This document shows, piece by piece, positions 51,558 through 63,600 of a stretch of DNA of 64,000 nt (positions are counted from its first letter, which is position 1; each line of letters opens with the position of its first letter). The DNA is taken from positions 1-64,000 of the forward strand of contig CAJNOJ010000012.1 of NCBI GenBank assembly GCA_905250025.1, read 5' to 3'. The stretch comes from Adineta ricciae. Its lineage: Eukaryota; Rotifera; Eurotatoria; Adinetida; Adinetidae. The notes beneath the pieces are model-generated. The model was not told the origin of the DNA, ran no database searches, and saw only the letters and a list, made by a program, of their open reading frames with translations. The position numbers and the translations under genes were made by a program.

Positions 51558-52850
51558 TCACCGAAAAGTAACGAATTGCATCAAACGTGCACAGATAAAT
51601 TTCATTTCAAACTGAGTTAAATCTTGCCGCAAGGTTATTCCTATGTTCAGGATCGTTTAAATATCGTAGAGGACAAAATTCGTTCTAATGTACAGAACAA
51701 AATCATAACGAAATCGCTCTTTCTCAACTGAGCAACGGTGCCAGGTAGCCGATCATCTGCTGTCAATGTTCGTAGAGTATCTAAAATCGGTCCGAGTAAT
51801 CGTAATAGTTCTTGAAGAACACAATCTAAACAAACCAATGTGTCTAGTTGTTGACCATCGTAGTCAGCAAGTTCAGCTTTGATTTTCTTCTATATATCTG
51901 GATTTTTACTCATAAAGGTGATAAATCACGAAAGTGTTATTAATGTTGTTCCATATCCAACAACGAAGAATGCTAACATTTCACTCATGGCTTCAATGTG
52001 GGATAAACCTACATATTTAGTTGCTGATCAATCAAATAGTTTTCAAATGAATCTACTTTTTTCTTCTTCTTCGGGTTTTGCTTGCTTCGAGTTTCTCATC
52101 ACTTTGTAACGAATGTCGTTCGCTTTCGCTCTGCTTGTATTTCTTCAGATGTATTCAATTGATTTTAATGTTTATCAATAATAATTCGCACGCATTGGAC
52201 TTTGAAATTCAGAAATCAGAATACATGAGCTAAAGTCGTTGGCAATTGAAAAAAAGTATTTACACCGTATTCAACAGATCCTAAAATGTTCGGATCAGTT
52301 CATTTCATATCGAAACTACATTATCATCTAATGTGTGTCGATCATACTCAAATGCACAAGAACTTTCGTTCGACGAAATAACGAAGTGGTAAAGGCAGTG
52401 TATCGCTTGATTTCTGCGCCTGCAATAAAACAAGTACAAAGCAAATCGATAGAATAAAACGTAAGTTACCTTGCAAGCAAATGATTCCATGCGGATTAAT
52501 AATCCTGAATTTTCCAGTGAAAAGGTCACCCTGATCGTATATATGCCAATGTAAAAATATATGTTGTGCATCTTCTAAACAGCTAATCATAACCGGCCGC
52601 ATCACATCTACTCACACCTGGCAAATATCGCCAAAGTGCTCTTTTAAATATCCAGTATGGAACCAGTTTTTCGTGAAATCCATGCCAAATGTAGTATATT
52701 TCCGAGCAGAAAATGAGACGGCATACTCAGTATGATACCACGCCGTGTAAAATAAGTCGATTTCAGATAATAATAAAGTAACGATGGAAAGACTACGATG
52801 ATAACAAGTGTTATAGACACCCATGTTTTTGTCAAGAACGAAAAAATGTT
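51558..52850 (-). pseudogene. cytochrome P450 pseudogene
   Basis: Degenerate P450 read on the minus strand. The membrane anchor is near 52740-52850 (SITLVIIVVFPSLLYYYLKS, then YFTRRGI and HFLLGNILHL). The B-helix block near 52460-52600 reads VMISCLEDAQHIFLHWHIYD and FRIINPHGIICLQG, spliced across an intron to AEIKRYTAFTTSLFRRTK, which then stops. The I-helix (about 51910-51985) has MLAFFVVGYGTTLITLS, interrupted by TGA at 51926-51928 and TAG at 51890-51892. The K-helix ExxR is kept in QELLRLLGPI, then TADDRLPG and DFVMILFCTLERI. The stretch up to the heme loop is largely deleted. The L-helix reads TLRQDLTQFEMKFICARLMQ, where CxGQDL-type sequence is expected, so the heme-ligand Cys is gone. 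It is non-functional. Confidence 0.85.
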
Positions 52851-54568
52851 TATGTTGACATTATATGAAAAACAAGAAGTATCATTCTCTTTCTTCTCTG
52901 TACAGATAGTTAGTATGTCAATCGAGGAATAAGTGAATATTTTTATCAGCACTTCGGCACGTTGGATAAGATGACAGATACTATGTATGATTTACATAGA
53001 AAACAAGAGACGCTCGAGGAAGAAATGCTAATTGTAAACGTCAATCAAAATGTAAATTAGTATTGACCGTCAGCAAAAGGTTATTTTCTTTTACACGACT
53101 TTTTATTTCATTTATCGATTAGCATTTTCAGCAGACGGATTTTTTTCTTCCTCTTGAAGAATTCTCATGTTATGTTACTATCTTTCTTCCGCTATCAGTC
53201 TTCATATACCGATAAACAATCTTGATGACCATGTAGAATCTTACCCACCATCAATACACATCGAACAAGTAAACAAATCCTATTCTCATTGACTTCTTAT
53301 ACAATCATACTTTCTTTGTATTGCCGGCAAGGCCGTTGTCGAAACAGACGTGTCCCTCTTCGACCGTTATTAATTATGCGAACGGGTCCATACTTTCTTA
53401 GAAAAACAGTAATGGAATCTGACCAGCGTGAAATGATGTTTGACAAACATCTCATCAACCGGGAACAGATTAGACAAAAAAAAAACGAAGATCCGTAAAT
53501 TTAAGAGATTAAGACATTTGCTGATACTAATTGATAAAATATCGCATAATTATAATCTCTATTTATCCGCTAGAATGCTTAGTGATAGCCATTTATTTCG
53601 AATTAGAGCTTGTGGAAGTTAATCGGGCACATAGAAAAGCAATCGCTGATAAAGAAAGTTTGCCTTTGATATTAACGGAAAGAAAAATGTTTTCATTCGA
53701 TGAACGGATATTAACTCAACAGCTTCGTTAATCTGCAGTTTAACTGAAACCTCATGTGTTGACATTGCAATAATATAGTTTATTTAGGAAATAACAGGAT
53801 TGATTTGTGTTCGCAGTCAGATTCCGGTTAATTGATGCATTAGCAGCTTCCCATCGTGTACGAATGTCAAAATATCGACAGAAGATGCTTGTTTTCATCT
53901 TTAACAGATCATTACCGAAAGTCACAATTCTTCGATGAAATACGTAGAAATTCGATCTTCGAGCTAAAATTATTGATACGAGTATAAAGGCCAAAAGGCT
54001 ATTTTCTTACTCAAAGTCAATGTTAAAATAACAATTCAGTTGTATTGAGATGTGTCCGAAAGGCAATATTTATTTTCCTTTAATGACAATTTTTACTGAA
54101 ATATCTACATTACTATAAACAAAAAACTGACACATGTCAGTTGTTGCAAAGCGCGTCAATTAGGAGCATTTAAACCCTGAAAGGACATTTCGGCACGAAT
54201 TGTTCATTCGTCTGCAATGTCATTTGGAAGAGCGTCGTTTTTCAGGTTTCTTTTGTTCTTTTCTATTTGATTATGTATGTGTTTTTTTCCGATGGATGAT
54301 TTTGTTTGTATTAGTTCTGGAGCAACCGGATATTTTTCTCAGAATATGTAACTACACCTAAAAGGTCGCCTGAGAAAAAACGAATAGAGGAACGAAGGAG
54401 AGACTGAGAGAGAGAGAAAACATCAAAGGATCTACTAAGCGGGATGTCTCTACGTTATTTTTCTTTTTTTCTTTTCTTACTGCTTCTATTGTCGATCTAC
54501 CATAGACAAATTCCCATCAAGTGAGAAGATAAATTACACTCTTCTATGGCCGATCAATAACATTCATT
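52851..54568. other. 1.7-kb region without a confident gene
   Basis: Plus-strand frames at 53289-53498 (CRNRRVPLRPLLIMRTGPYF) and 53531-53731 (RAHRKAIADKESLPLILTER) look somewhat protein-like but are in different frames and match no family I recognise. They could be a broken gene. The rest is AT-rich, with a GA run near 54404-54420. Confidence 0.4.
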
Positions 54569-55444
54569 ATGTTGTTTTTCATCCAACTGATCATATTTTC
54601 ATGTTTATTTATTAAATCAATTTCATGTGATTATATCTTTTGTACATCGTCATGTCCTCAAATTACCGTTCCGTTCTATGAACCAACTCGACTACCGAGA
54701 CGATGTGGTGACCAGAAGAATACTTATCACTTAGCACTTAATTGTATAATTGATTATCGTATTGACTACGACGCTCAAAACGTCTATATAAATTTCAAAG
54801 CCACGAACGATACGTTGAACTTTCGTGATTACAATCAATCCGAATTTCTTACTCAATCTATTTGGTTAGGTTTCAATAAAGAATCCGATCAGCCGAACAT
54901 TACCAACCGACAATATGGCTGTAATACAAGAAACGACTGCGCACGTTCCTATTATTTGGAGACGATTCAGCGTTTAATTGTCGGTGGTAAACAACTGATC
55001 GACCAAATCCACGAGAAATTATATCGAACACGTCCGTTTTCAAGTAAAGATGCTTCCCAATTTTGTAGAGATAACACGCAAAAGAGTAATTTAACGTGGA
55101 CTCGATGTGAACGTGGTCTCTGCTATGCGCAAAATATTAATCGAAAGCAGTTCTGTGCGAAAGACAATGCACCTACATTATTCAGTGATATGATTTATTA
55201 TTTCCCGAGAGCGCCGACTGAAGAACGCGAATATATCGAGTATAAATGTAACAAATATCTGTGCAATCGAAATAGCACGATGAGCCTCATTATGAAATAT
55301 CTTCGCAATTATACGGACTGGTATAACTTGACAAGCACCGAAACTTTTCGTATCGGAATGAGATCCTCATCGGATCAGCGAACTGTGTCTTACTGTTTCC
55401 TAGTCTTACTTATGTTTAGTGTTAGAATAATCTTTTCAAAGTAA
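54569..55444 (+). CDS. secreted or GPI-anchored orphan glycoprotein
   Basis: Intronless, 291 residues. A strong N-terminal signal peptide (FFIQLIIFSCLFIKSISC) is followed by a Cys-rich ectodomain with about 14 Cys and several N-glycosylation sequons (NDT, NQS, NIT, NST, NYT, NLT). The C-terminus ends in a hydrophobic segment (SYCFLVLLMFSVRIIFSK) with no cytoplasmic tail, which suggests a GPI-anchor signal. Motifs such as CNTRNDCARSYYLETIQRL and CNKYLCNRNSTMS are visible. The late CNxxxCN pattern loosely recalls three-finger (Ly6-type) endings, but spacing does not fit overall. No family recognised; probably lineage-specific. Confidence 0.65.
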   Translation: MLFFIQLIIFSCLFIKSISCDYIFCTSSCPQITVPFYEPTRLPRRCGDQKNTYHLALNCIIDYRIDYDAQNVYINFKATNDTLNFRDYNQSEFLTQSIWLGFNKESDQPNITNRQYGCNTRNDCARSYYLETIQRLIVGGKQLIDQIHEKLYRTRPFSSKDASQFCRDNTQKSNLTWTRCERGLCYAQNINRKQFCAKDNAPTLFSDMIYYFPRAPTEEREYIEYKCNKYLCNRNSTMSLIMKYLRNYTDWYNLTSTETFRIGMRSSSDQRTVSYCFLVLLMFSVRIIFSK

Positions 55445-56066
55445 ACTCTCTATTTTCGATTAGCAAATCCTAATAGAACAAATTTGTTTTTATATTTTCA
55501 ACCGCTGACTTACAAATGTCACTATTTATGCAATTAAACTGCCAAGAGAAGGAAAGTTTGTCGCTCCAACTATATGATCAGTCAATTATTGTAACATATG
55601 CAAGCAGCTGTTTTCGATCATTGTTGTCAGAACGAGTATTCTTTAGTTACATCTAAAATTGTTAGATCGATCAGTACAACGAAGAAAAGAGAGAATTCGT
55701 AATCGATATTCAAGATGATTTGGCAAATTACGTTGACGACAGTCGAAAATATATTGCCTTTCTTATCAGATCGTAAGTGGCTGGATGTTATGGATGATTA
55801 ATAGACTATAATGGATAGAATAAACGGTTTTACATTATCTCGTAAACAATGTCTTCCTCAGATCGATAAGATCTGATGTATTTTGATTGATTTTACATAA
55901 TAGAGAAGTCTCTGTGTAGTTCTTTTGATAAATAAGTCCTCGGTTGACCTGGAGCACGAAAAAGGCTATGTGTCGAATGATGGATTTCTGAATATATCAT
56001 CACATTTATTAATATCTGACATTATCTATTTGAATAAGACAAAGATAGGCGATTGGTTCCAATTGA
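55445..56066. other. convergent 3' flanks
   Basis: AT-rich sequence between the orphan glycoprotein and RNASEH2A. A short frame near 55714-55770 is followed by GTAAGT but leads nowhere recognisable. Confidence 0.4.
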
Positions 56067-57438
56067 TTACATAGGAAAAACAGCTGGCTTGAGACACGCT
56101 GATCGAAAATAATGACTACCCGACGTACGACGCGTAGTGGTCTCGTTCTTCTTCGTCGATTTTTGAGCAAAATAACTGAAGAGTGTTTTGGTTGTCGCCG
56201 TTGTTGTAGTGTTTTCGACAACTTCTGATTTGCGTTTTTTTGCTGTGCTTGTATTGACATTTTCGTCTTCGTCATCGTCCCTGAAAATAAATTGATTCGA
56301 TAGCAAGTTGAAACGTGAGGTGCATGGACTTTACCAAGTCACTTTAACACATCTGTTTTCGATGATAGTCGATGCAGTTGACCAACTGAAACGAACGAAT
56401 TTAGGAAAACCGAAGATTTCATCGAGAGCTTCGGTTAAAAACCGTTTCGTTTGAGGATCTAAGCGTTAAGAAGAAAAAAAAAAACAAGCAAATTTTTGAC
56501 GAACAGTTAGTCTTACCACCAGGATAACCCGATCCAAATTGCATTGCTTGTTTTTCTTCATCGAATTCCTTAATCTTCCATGTTTGAACGATTTGATCGC
56601 GAACTACTTTAGCACAGATACTCGACGCTGAAACGACTGGATATAGCGAATCAGCCTTTTTGGAAACAGTCACTTTCAGTTTTGGAAAACGAGCACGAAT
56701 TTTATTTGCGTATTTATCCGGATCGCCGACCGTGTCAACAAAGACCTATTAAACACAAGCATTCTCTCCGCGCAATAAATCATCATTCCTTGCATACTTG
56801 TTTCACATTGATACTTTGATCGAGAACTAATTGGATGAGTTCCATAGCTGCATCTGTAGGAGTAACATGTTTCTTCCTGAGAAAAAAACGAACACATAAA
56901 TCGTTCACTTACCATGTGACATATCGTTTAAATTATATTTTTCTCTTCAACAAACAAGCATAGTAGGATAATGAGAAGCTAAATTGTCAAAATTTACCTT
57001 CGTAACATGCAAGTGGAAATCATATGTGGTGAGAGTACTTTGAGTATAAAACCAAGATACGTTTTATGGTTATCATACTCGGCAAAGATTGCTGAACGGC
57101 GTTCTTCGGTTAATTGTTTTGAATCTAAATGATTAAAAGTGCATTTTTGAATGATGATTCCATTAGTTTATTACCTGCACAGCCGAGATCATTAAGAACA
57201 GATAAATGGTCTTCATCACAGAAGAATGCCGAGTAAACCATTGGACCTAGAATCGAATTTCGCAGTCGATCGAATGAATGGAATTTATACTGAACGAACC
57301 AAGAACAGGACCGCGACCAGCTTCATCGATTCCAAGAACGAATGATCGGTTCGAGTTTTTCTTCTCATCATCCGCGACGTACGACGAACGAAAGATAATA
57401 TTTGCCAAGGAATTTTTTTCGAATTCCGAAATGTCCAT
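56067..57438 (-). CDS. RNASEH2A: ribonuclease H2 subunit A (catalytic)
   Basis: Nuclear enzyme that nicks RNA-DNA hybrids and removes single ribonucleotides from DNA. It starts [16 protein letters not shown] and reaches the first active-site motif [20 protein letters not shown] (Asp and Glu). It then has [10 protein letters not shown] (third carboxylate), a STCMLRR segment, [18 protein letters not shown] and [20 protein letters not shown] (preceded by the fourth acidic residue in KADS). [15 protein letters not shown] and WSTASTI follow, both typical of the type 2 family. The C-terminal tail after VKVTW is Lys/Thr-rich and contains TKTLFSYF at about 56172-56195, resembling a PCNA-interacting peptide. 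All catalytic motifs are intact. Seven short introns. Confidence 0.93.
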
Positions 57439-58357
57439 TATCTAGAACACGTTCTTTTCTTCAGAGAATTTGTTCGATTAACAGCGCATTGACTAACTGT
57501 TTATAAGCGAATAATAGATTTAGTCAATAAACAAGATTACAGTAATGAAATCATATTGCCTTTTCTTCATCATCCGTCCATACTTCAACTCAAGGAGAAT
57601 TTCAATTATGATAAGAAGCTTTCTTTCGCAATACGGGTAGGACTTTAATGTGTCACATTAATTGAAATAGTGCTCTAAGAAAGAAAAAGAAAAGACTTGT
57701 TTTTTTTCTTTTGCTTCTCAATCGAATTACAGGAACTCAATTGTTTTGCTCGTATAATCAACCAGATTGTGCAACGGTTCGCTGCATCGGCTAGAAAAAA
57801 TCGAAGAGAAAACAAATTGTGTTGGTGTGTTTTTATGTTTTTTTTTAAATGTATGTATGAATGCTTTTTTTAGACGTTGGTTAGAACATTAAATAAAAAA
57901 CAATAGGATAAGAGTCAAACGCATAGATCAAATAAATGATAAACCACTTTTCATCTGACACGAATGAGAAAGTGATCCATCGGAAATACTGCACAGAGAA
58001 GAAATACGATTGACATAAAGAATCAATCCGCGAAGAGAAACGAACGAAAGGTGGTGTAGTGGTCACATGACAAAAAATAAAAGACTAAAAAATACACGAA
58101 TACAAGAGAAAAGAAAAACAAGGAAAAGTATGCGGGCACATCACATATATATATATACATAGAATAAACTTGAATCGGAATGGTATCTATTGAAGAAACG
58201 AGTACGGTTTGTTTTATTTCTAGTATGTATGTATGTATATGTGTGACTTTCTTACAAGACAAACAACGACAAATAAATAGAAAGGAAAACATTGACTGGA
58301 ATAAGACAATTGCGATCATCTAGATTTTTTTTAAAGGCAGATTTATTGTTTATATTT
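57439..58357. other. intergenic, about 0.9 kb
   Basis: It contains TA and GTAT runs near 58145-58158 and 58224-58240. It spans the RNASEH2A promoter and RAB3 3' flank. No gene is recognised. Confidence 0.45.
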
Positions 58358-59688
58358 CTAACATTGACACTGATTGCCTTTCGATTGTTGATCGTTAACG
58401 GTAAGTCGAGCCGTTCCTTTGTTATAGGCACCTGCTTGGCTACTGTAAGCGGCATTTCCTTGGCCGCTATTGCCACTCGGATCTTCCGGTGCGTCGGACA
58501 TTTTTTCTAAGATAATATCAACCAATCTAGAACGAAGTGACACGTACGAGAAAAACGTGTGATTAATGAGTCGTGGTGGTTTACCTTTCGAAAACAGCTT
58601 TAACATTGATATTTTCTTTTGCTGAGGTTTCAAAAAATTCCAAACCTGAAAAACAAAAACGAATGTAAATCGTCGAATATCACCAGCGAATTCGTCGATA
58701 TTCAAGCGAAATGTCATTGGCAAGAAAAAAAAACCTTACCGAGATCATCGGCAAGTTTTTTTCCTTCTATAGTCATAACGACTTTCTCATTTGCCATATC
58801 ACATTTATTTCCAACCAATATAACCGGGGTTTTTTCCCATGAATGTGTCTTTATCTGTAGAACCCTTGAAAAATACAACACATACAACACAACATATAGA
58901 TAGATATCAAGCGGGAAAGAGTAGACCCGAAAGAAGTGAAACACATATCGAAAGCGTACATTCAATAGACAACATCTTATGCAATTACCCAGTTGATCAG
59001 CAAGACGTTTGCCTCGTTCTTGTGTTACAGCTCTATCCTGTTCTAAATCGCATTTATTGCCAACAAGAACAACTTGTGCATTATCCCAAGAATACATTTT
59101 TATTTGTGTACACCTGAAAAGAACATCCACGCATGTTGTTCTCTTTTCGTTCAAGTATGAATGTACGCAAAAGAATTTGTTTCGGATTTATGCTCTACAA
59201 ACGACGACAGTTCATCGTACGAGGGAAACTTACCAATCCTGTACAGCATTAAAAGATTCTTCGTTAGTGATATCGTACATTAAAATGAAACCCATTGCTC
59301 CACGATAATAAGCAGCTGAAAATAACTTTCGATGGATATATTCATTTTTCAAACGAAAAGATTTACTTGTTATGGTGCGATAACGTTCTTGACCAGCTGT
59401 ATCCCATATTTGTAGCTTAACGCGTTTATCATGTCGAAATACTGTCTTAACCTTAAAGTCAATTCCAACTGTGCTCACAAATGCTGATGTGAACGAATCA
59501 TCTGCATATCGAAAAAGCTGAAGAAGAGACGAAAATGTACGATTTTCATGGAGAAAACAAATAAATAAACAACATACGAATGATGTTTTTCCTACAGATG
59601 AATTGCCAATAATAAGTAATTTAAACATGTAATCGAAGTTTTGATCGGCTGCATCTTTAGCTGATCCACCAGCATTTGCTTGCGTCAT
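58358..59688 (-). CDS. RAB3: Rab3 GTPase with duplicated alternative exon
   Basis: Synaptic and secretory vesicle GTPase. It starts [20 protein letters not shown] and has [17 protein letters not shown] (P-loop), [20 protein letters not shown] (switch I), [15 protein letters not shown] (switch II) and [20 protein letters not shown], all diagnostic of Rab3. After VQDW the next exon occurs in two tandem versions. Version A (58989-59113) reads [20 protein letters not shown] and on, close to canonical Rab3. Version B (58740-58864) reads [20 protein letters not shown] and on. Both are 125 nt with identical phases, and either one joins to [20 protein letters not shown]. The tail ends QCQC, the Rab3-type CxC prenylation signal. 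Including both or neither exon would shift the frame. Confidence 0.95.
58740..58864 (-). other. RAB3 alternative exon B (G4 region)
   Basis: 125-nt exon flanked by TTTTTCAAG acceptor and GTAAGG donor. It encodes [14 protein letters not shown], the G4 motif GNKCD, and a divergent end ([14 protein letters not shown]). It is fully open and intact, so it is not a decayed copy. Confidence 0.85.
58989..59113 (-). other. RAB3 alternative exon A (canonical G4 region)
   Basis: 125-nt exon flanked by a CTTTTCAG acceptor and GTAATT donor. It encodes the canonical Rab3 segment [20 protein letters not shown], with [15 protein letters not shown] at its end. Confidence 0.88.
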
Positions 59689-60608
59689 CTGAAATAAATC
59701 GCTCGAAACCTTAGTGATGTTTTTTTTTCAAGGCCAATCGATATAATAGCTTAGTAAAATGATGATTGTAAACGACGACGACGTCGCTACTTATGTAGCG
59801 AGTGTTTTCCTTTCGGCTTTTTTTTCTTCTCCCAATATTTGATTGGATGCGGTTTTGATTTGACGATTTTTAAGATACTAATGCATTTTCTCTCTGCTAA
59901 CTTCGCGAAGAAAAGCTTGAACTAATAGAGGATCGGAAATCGGCTCTAATAAAAATCAAAGAACAAAATCATCATGGCGATATGCATACAGGAAACATAA
60001 ATATATACCTAATTAAATATTTGCCATTAAATGAACGCGACTATTATCTGTGAGGAAAAAGAAAAAAAAAAAGCAAATTCGAGACGAGAAAATGTCTATT
60101 TATTCTTGCGCATGATGGAGAAGAAGCTATCATCGTAGGCGATGGAGGAGGAGGTCATTTATTGAGCTGAGAGAACAGCTGGTGTCAAGAAATGTTTGTA
60201 CCCTTGTTGTTGATGATGATGATGATGATGATGTTATTGACTTCTATTCATGCACAAAAAAAAACACATTGTATTTTTACTGATTGCCAAAGAATAGCGC
60301 AGCGCATTTCTTAGTCGACAAGCAAGTTGGTCATTAAAAGTGACAAGATAATTAGAAGCACCTTGCCTAAAAAGAGCCAAATGTCACATATGTTTAAAGT
60401 ATCACCTCTTAATGGAAACAGCAATGATATGTGACGAGAATGTAAAAGGAACGTGTTGTGTTGCGATTTTTTTTCTTTTATTTCTCGTCAAACAAAAACA
60501 CAAGCAATGTATATGTATTGATTAAAAACACAGCACCACAGAGTTTTATATACAAAAAAAAAAGAGAGCGATTCTTAAAAAAGTGCGACCTCACAGAGGT
60601 AAACACAA
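59689..60608. other. intergenic, about 0.9 kb
   Basis: It contains the RAB3 promoter and leader, a GAT microsatellite (60211-60233) and A-rich tracts. No gene is recognised. Confidence 0.45.
60211..60233. repeat. (GAT)n microsatellite
   Basis: About seven tandem GAT/TGA units in the intergenic region. Confidence 0.85.
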
Positions 60609-63600
60609 TCAGAGTTCGGTCGTTAATGGATGATAAAATTGAGAATGATGCGAGAGCAGTGGACTACGTGAAGGTATTTGAATTGGATTTGTTGCTTGCA
60701 CTAATGTCGATGACGCGTGGCGAACATTCGATTGACTTAATGTTCGAGTTACTATGACTGGCGTTGTAGATGTTGGGATTTCTAAAGACATAACCATCGT
60801 AGAGATTTGTATTTACCTTAAGATTACTCTTCTTTACTTACGTTGATTATTTGTCATTGTTTCGCTGTAAAACAAAGTCTCCTAAACGAAAGAATACAAT
60901 TCGAATGAAATCTGATATGAAAAACTTCTGAATCGTGCATCGAACGAACTTCACTACATGCTCAAACTATACTCACGTTGTCCATTCTCATTAAAGATAA
61001 AACCAGTAGTAGCAGCAAAATAATCTTTACAGGATGAGATCTTTCCTATTCCTCGATGCAGAAACTTTTTCGATGTAATTCCATCGATGACAAGGTAGGA
61101 GAGATTATCATAATTAGCACAACGTTGTTCGAACTGTTTCTCATCCGTTTTTGGTTTCGAATCCCGTTGTTGAAAGGAAAACTTCGCGTAGATAGAATTC
61201 GATTCATTAGCGGGATTGAGACAGTAGTTCAAGATATTGTCGTAGGACGCACGAGATGAATTAGCGGAGGATAGTTCCGAAGAAGGAGAAACAAAGAGCG
61301 GAAATTTGTAATTATTTTGTTTGCTACTACTCGTTTGATTCGTATTGAAATCATCAGAAGATATTTGCTGTTCGAAAGAGAGAAATTGAGATCCGATCAA
61401 TCATAATGAATTATTTACTTTAACAACGTATGGCATCGGTTGACTATTTGCTAGTGTATATCGGTTGGGTAAACTGTTCATTTTCGAAGTACGAGAAGGA
61501 TTTATTTGATGTTGTCTAAAGAAAAATTTGATTAGATATTTCTCGAGAGAAAAAAAACACGCATTTGTATACCCATTTGTATGAGATGTTGATGGGTTTT
61601 GCGAAGAAAGTTGAATTAATAATTCATCTTCATTATTATTTGTAGACAAGATTTCATGCGATGATTCTATACGACATCGAGGTCTCTATGACAGATCTAT
61701 GTTTGGAAACACGCTCATACAAACCTTTTGGTGTATTGACATGATTATTAGTGATGACGGAAGAAGTCGTTTGTTTGACCGGAAGTTTCGGGGATGGTAT
61801 TTTGTCTTCCGATTTCGTTTGTCGAGGTGGGACTGGTGGAGGATGAGCAGAAAGAGTTGTTGCCGAGTTGCTTGTTGTTTCAGTTTCTACAATTAAGATT
61901 CAAGAGAGAAATATGAGATATTAACTCTAATCAGCGTAACCTATGGTTAAATTCTCTTGACATGTTGATAGAGTAGACTAAACTATCTGACAAGAGTTTT
62001 TACTCAAGCCATGATTACATCGTGTAAACGTATGGAAAAAGAAATTTCCGCCATGAAACACTGATCTAACATTCCGAGTTCAGTTTACATGACCGTGAAA
62101 CGAAACCTGTCCATGATATTATGTTCTATTTGATCACAAGTGTTTCAAATCAATGCCATTCGGTTACGTATACAAATCTAGCTTATATTCATTCTTTCGA
62201 CATTTAATGCACAAATATGTGATGAATTATTCAATCAACTTGACTAATATGATTATTACCTTCGATAAATAATTCATTCGGAGTACCCAGAATAAGGTTA
62301 TCCAATCGTTGTGCTGCTGTTAGGTTAAGATTTTTTTGTGATGATGAAATAGATGATGAACGTTTCGACACAGATGTCAAATCATGATTCGATACATTCA
62401 GTTGTGTTTTCGATCTAGATTGAAAATAATTTCCGCATGATACCATCGAATCCTGATGGAAACTTACTCGGAAAGTTTCGCTTCTTGTTCAGATTTTAAT
62501 CTTTTCAAACGTTCATCTTCCTGTTCGCGTAGGATCTCTTGTTCTTGGATTTTCTTACGTATTGCGTAGGACGCACGGCGTGAAAAACGATGCGAAGCTT
62601 TTCGTTCGAAATTTGTACCAGAATTGGCTAAATTGCCCAGCGCTGTTGTTTGACACTCCGTTCGACCGCTATTCCAAAATGTTTTCATTTTCTATTAAGC
62701 ATTGCCGTCAAAATCTTACCTGAATCGAAATCGTGAACCCATTCGTGTAAAATTCGACTTCGCTCCTTGTTTCAATTTGTTTGCGGACGTTGTTCGAAAG
62801 AAAATATGGTACTCCAAAGCGCATTTCCAGAAAAGTTTACATTGCTTTTCATCATGACAACGAAACAGAAAGACGAAATCACGCTGTAGGCGAGGATCAT
62901 TGTCATCATCTTCGACAACAACGATAGTCAATTTATTTCGATTGAAATCTATTCGAGTAACTTTCGACCTAGGTAAAAAGAAAACTTCTGAAGTAAATAT
63001 CTTTCGAAAACAAAGGCGAGAAACTGACCAAACGAAGAGACCAATTTTAATCTTGTTTTCGAAGACAAGTATACCAGTTGGAGTTAGGCCAAGTTTATAT
63101 TCCAAATTATCCTTTCCCATCACGGTATGAAGATCAACGCCATACATTTCCAGCCAACGAGCTTTGTTCAGATACTGAATTTCACAGTCCGCAGGTGTCA
63201 AACCTCTACACCAACCACACGAAGATATCAATCCAAACACAATAGGTATTAAAATTTACTTGTAGGTCATCCATTTTTGTAAAACTTGTTCTTCAAACTC
63301 TGCTGTTTGTATATTATCAGGTAGAAAGTGAAATTCAGACACATTGGTAATTGAATGTTCCGCAGTTATATAATCGCCTAATTCAGCTGAAAATGAAAAT
63401 CGAATGAACATGTTATTATCATGTGTTTCATTAATTGAAGATGTTTCACCCGAGGAGAAAACATCTGTGTTGAATAAAAATGATTTTGTATCATTGCTAT
63501 TTACCTTGCATTGTCAATGCTGCTAGTTCAACGTCTGTTCCAAGTGGACATTCTAATCTTCCTGTTCGAATGTCATCTTTGAGTTGAAGTACAAATAAGT

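Noticed and set aside
58740-58864. RAB3 exon B as a decayed pseudo-exon
   Set aside because: It has intact splice sites, an open frame, exact length and phase match, and conserved GNKCD, which is not the pattern of decay.
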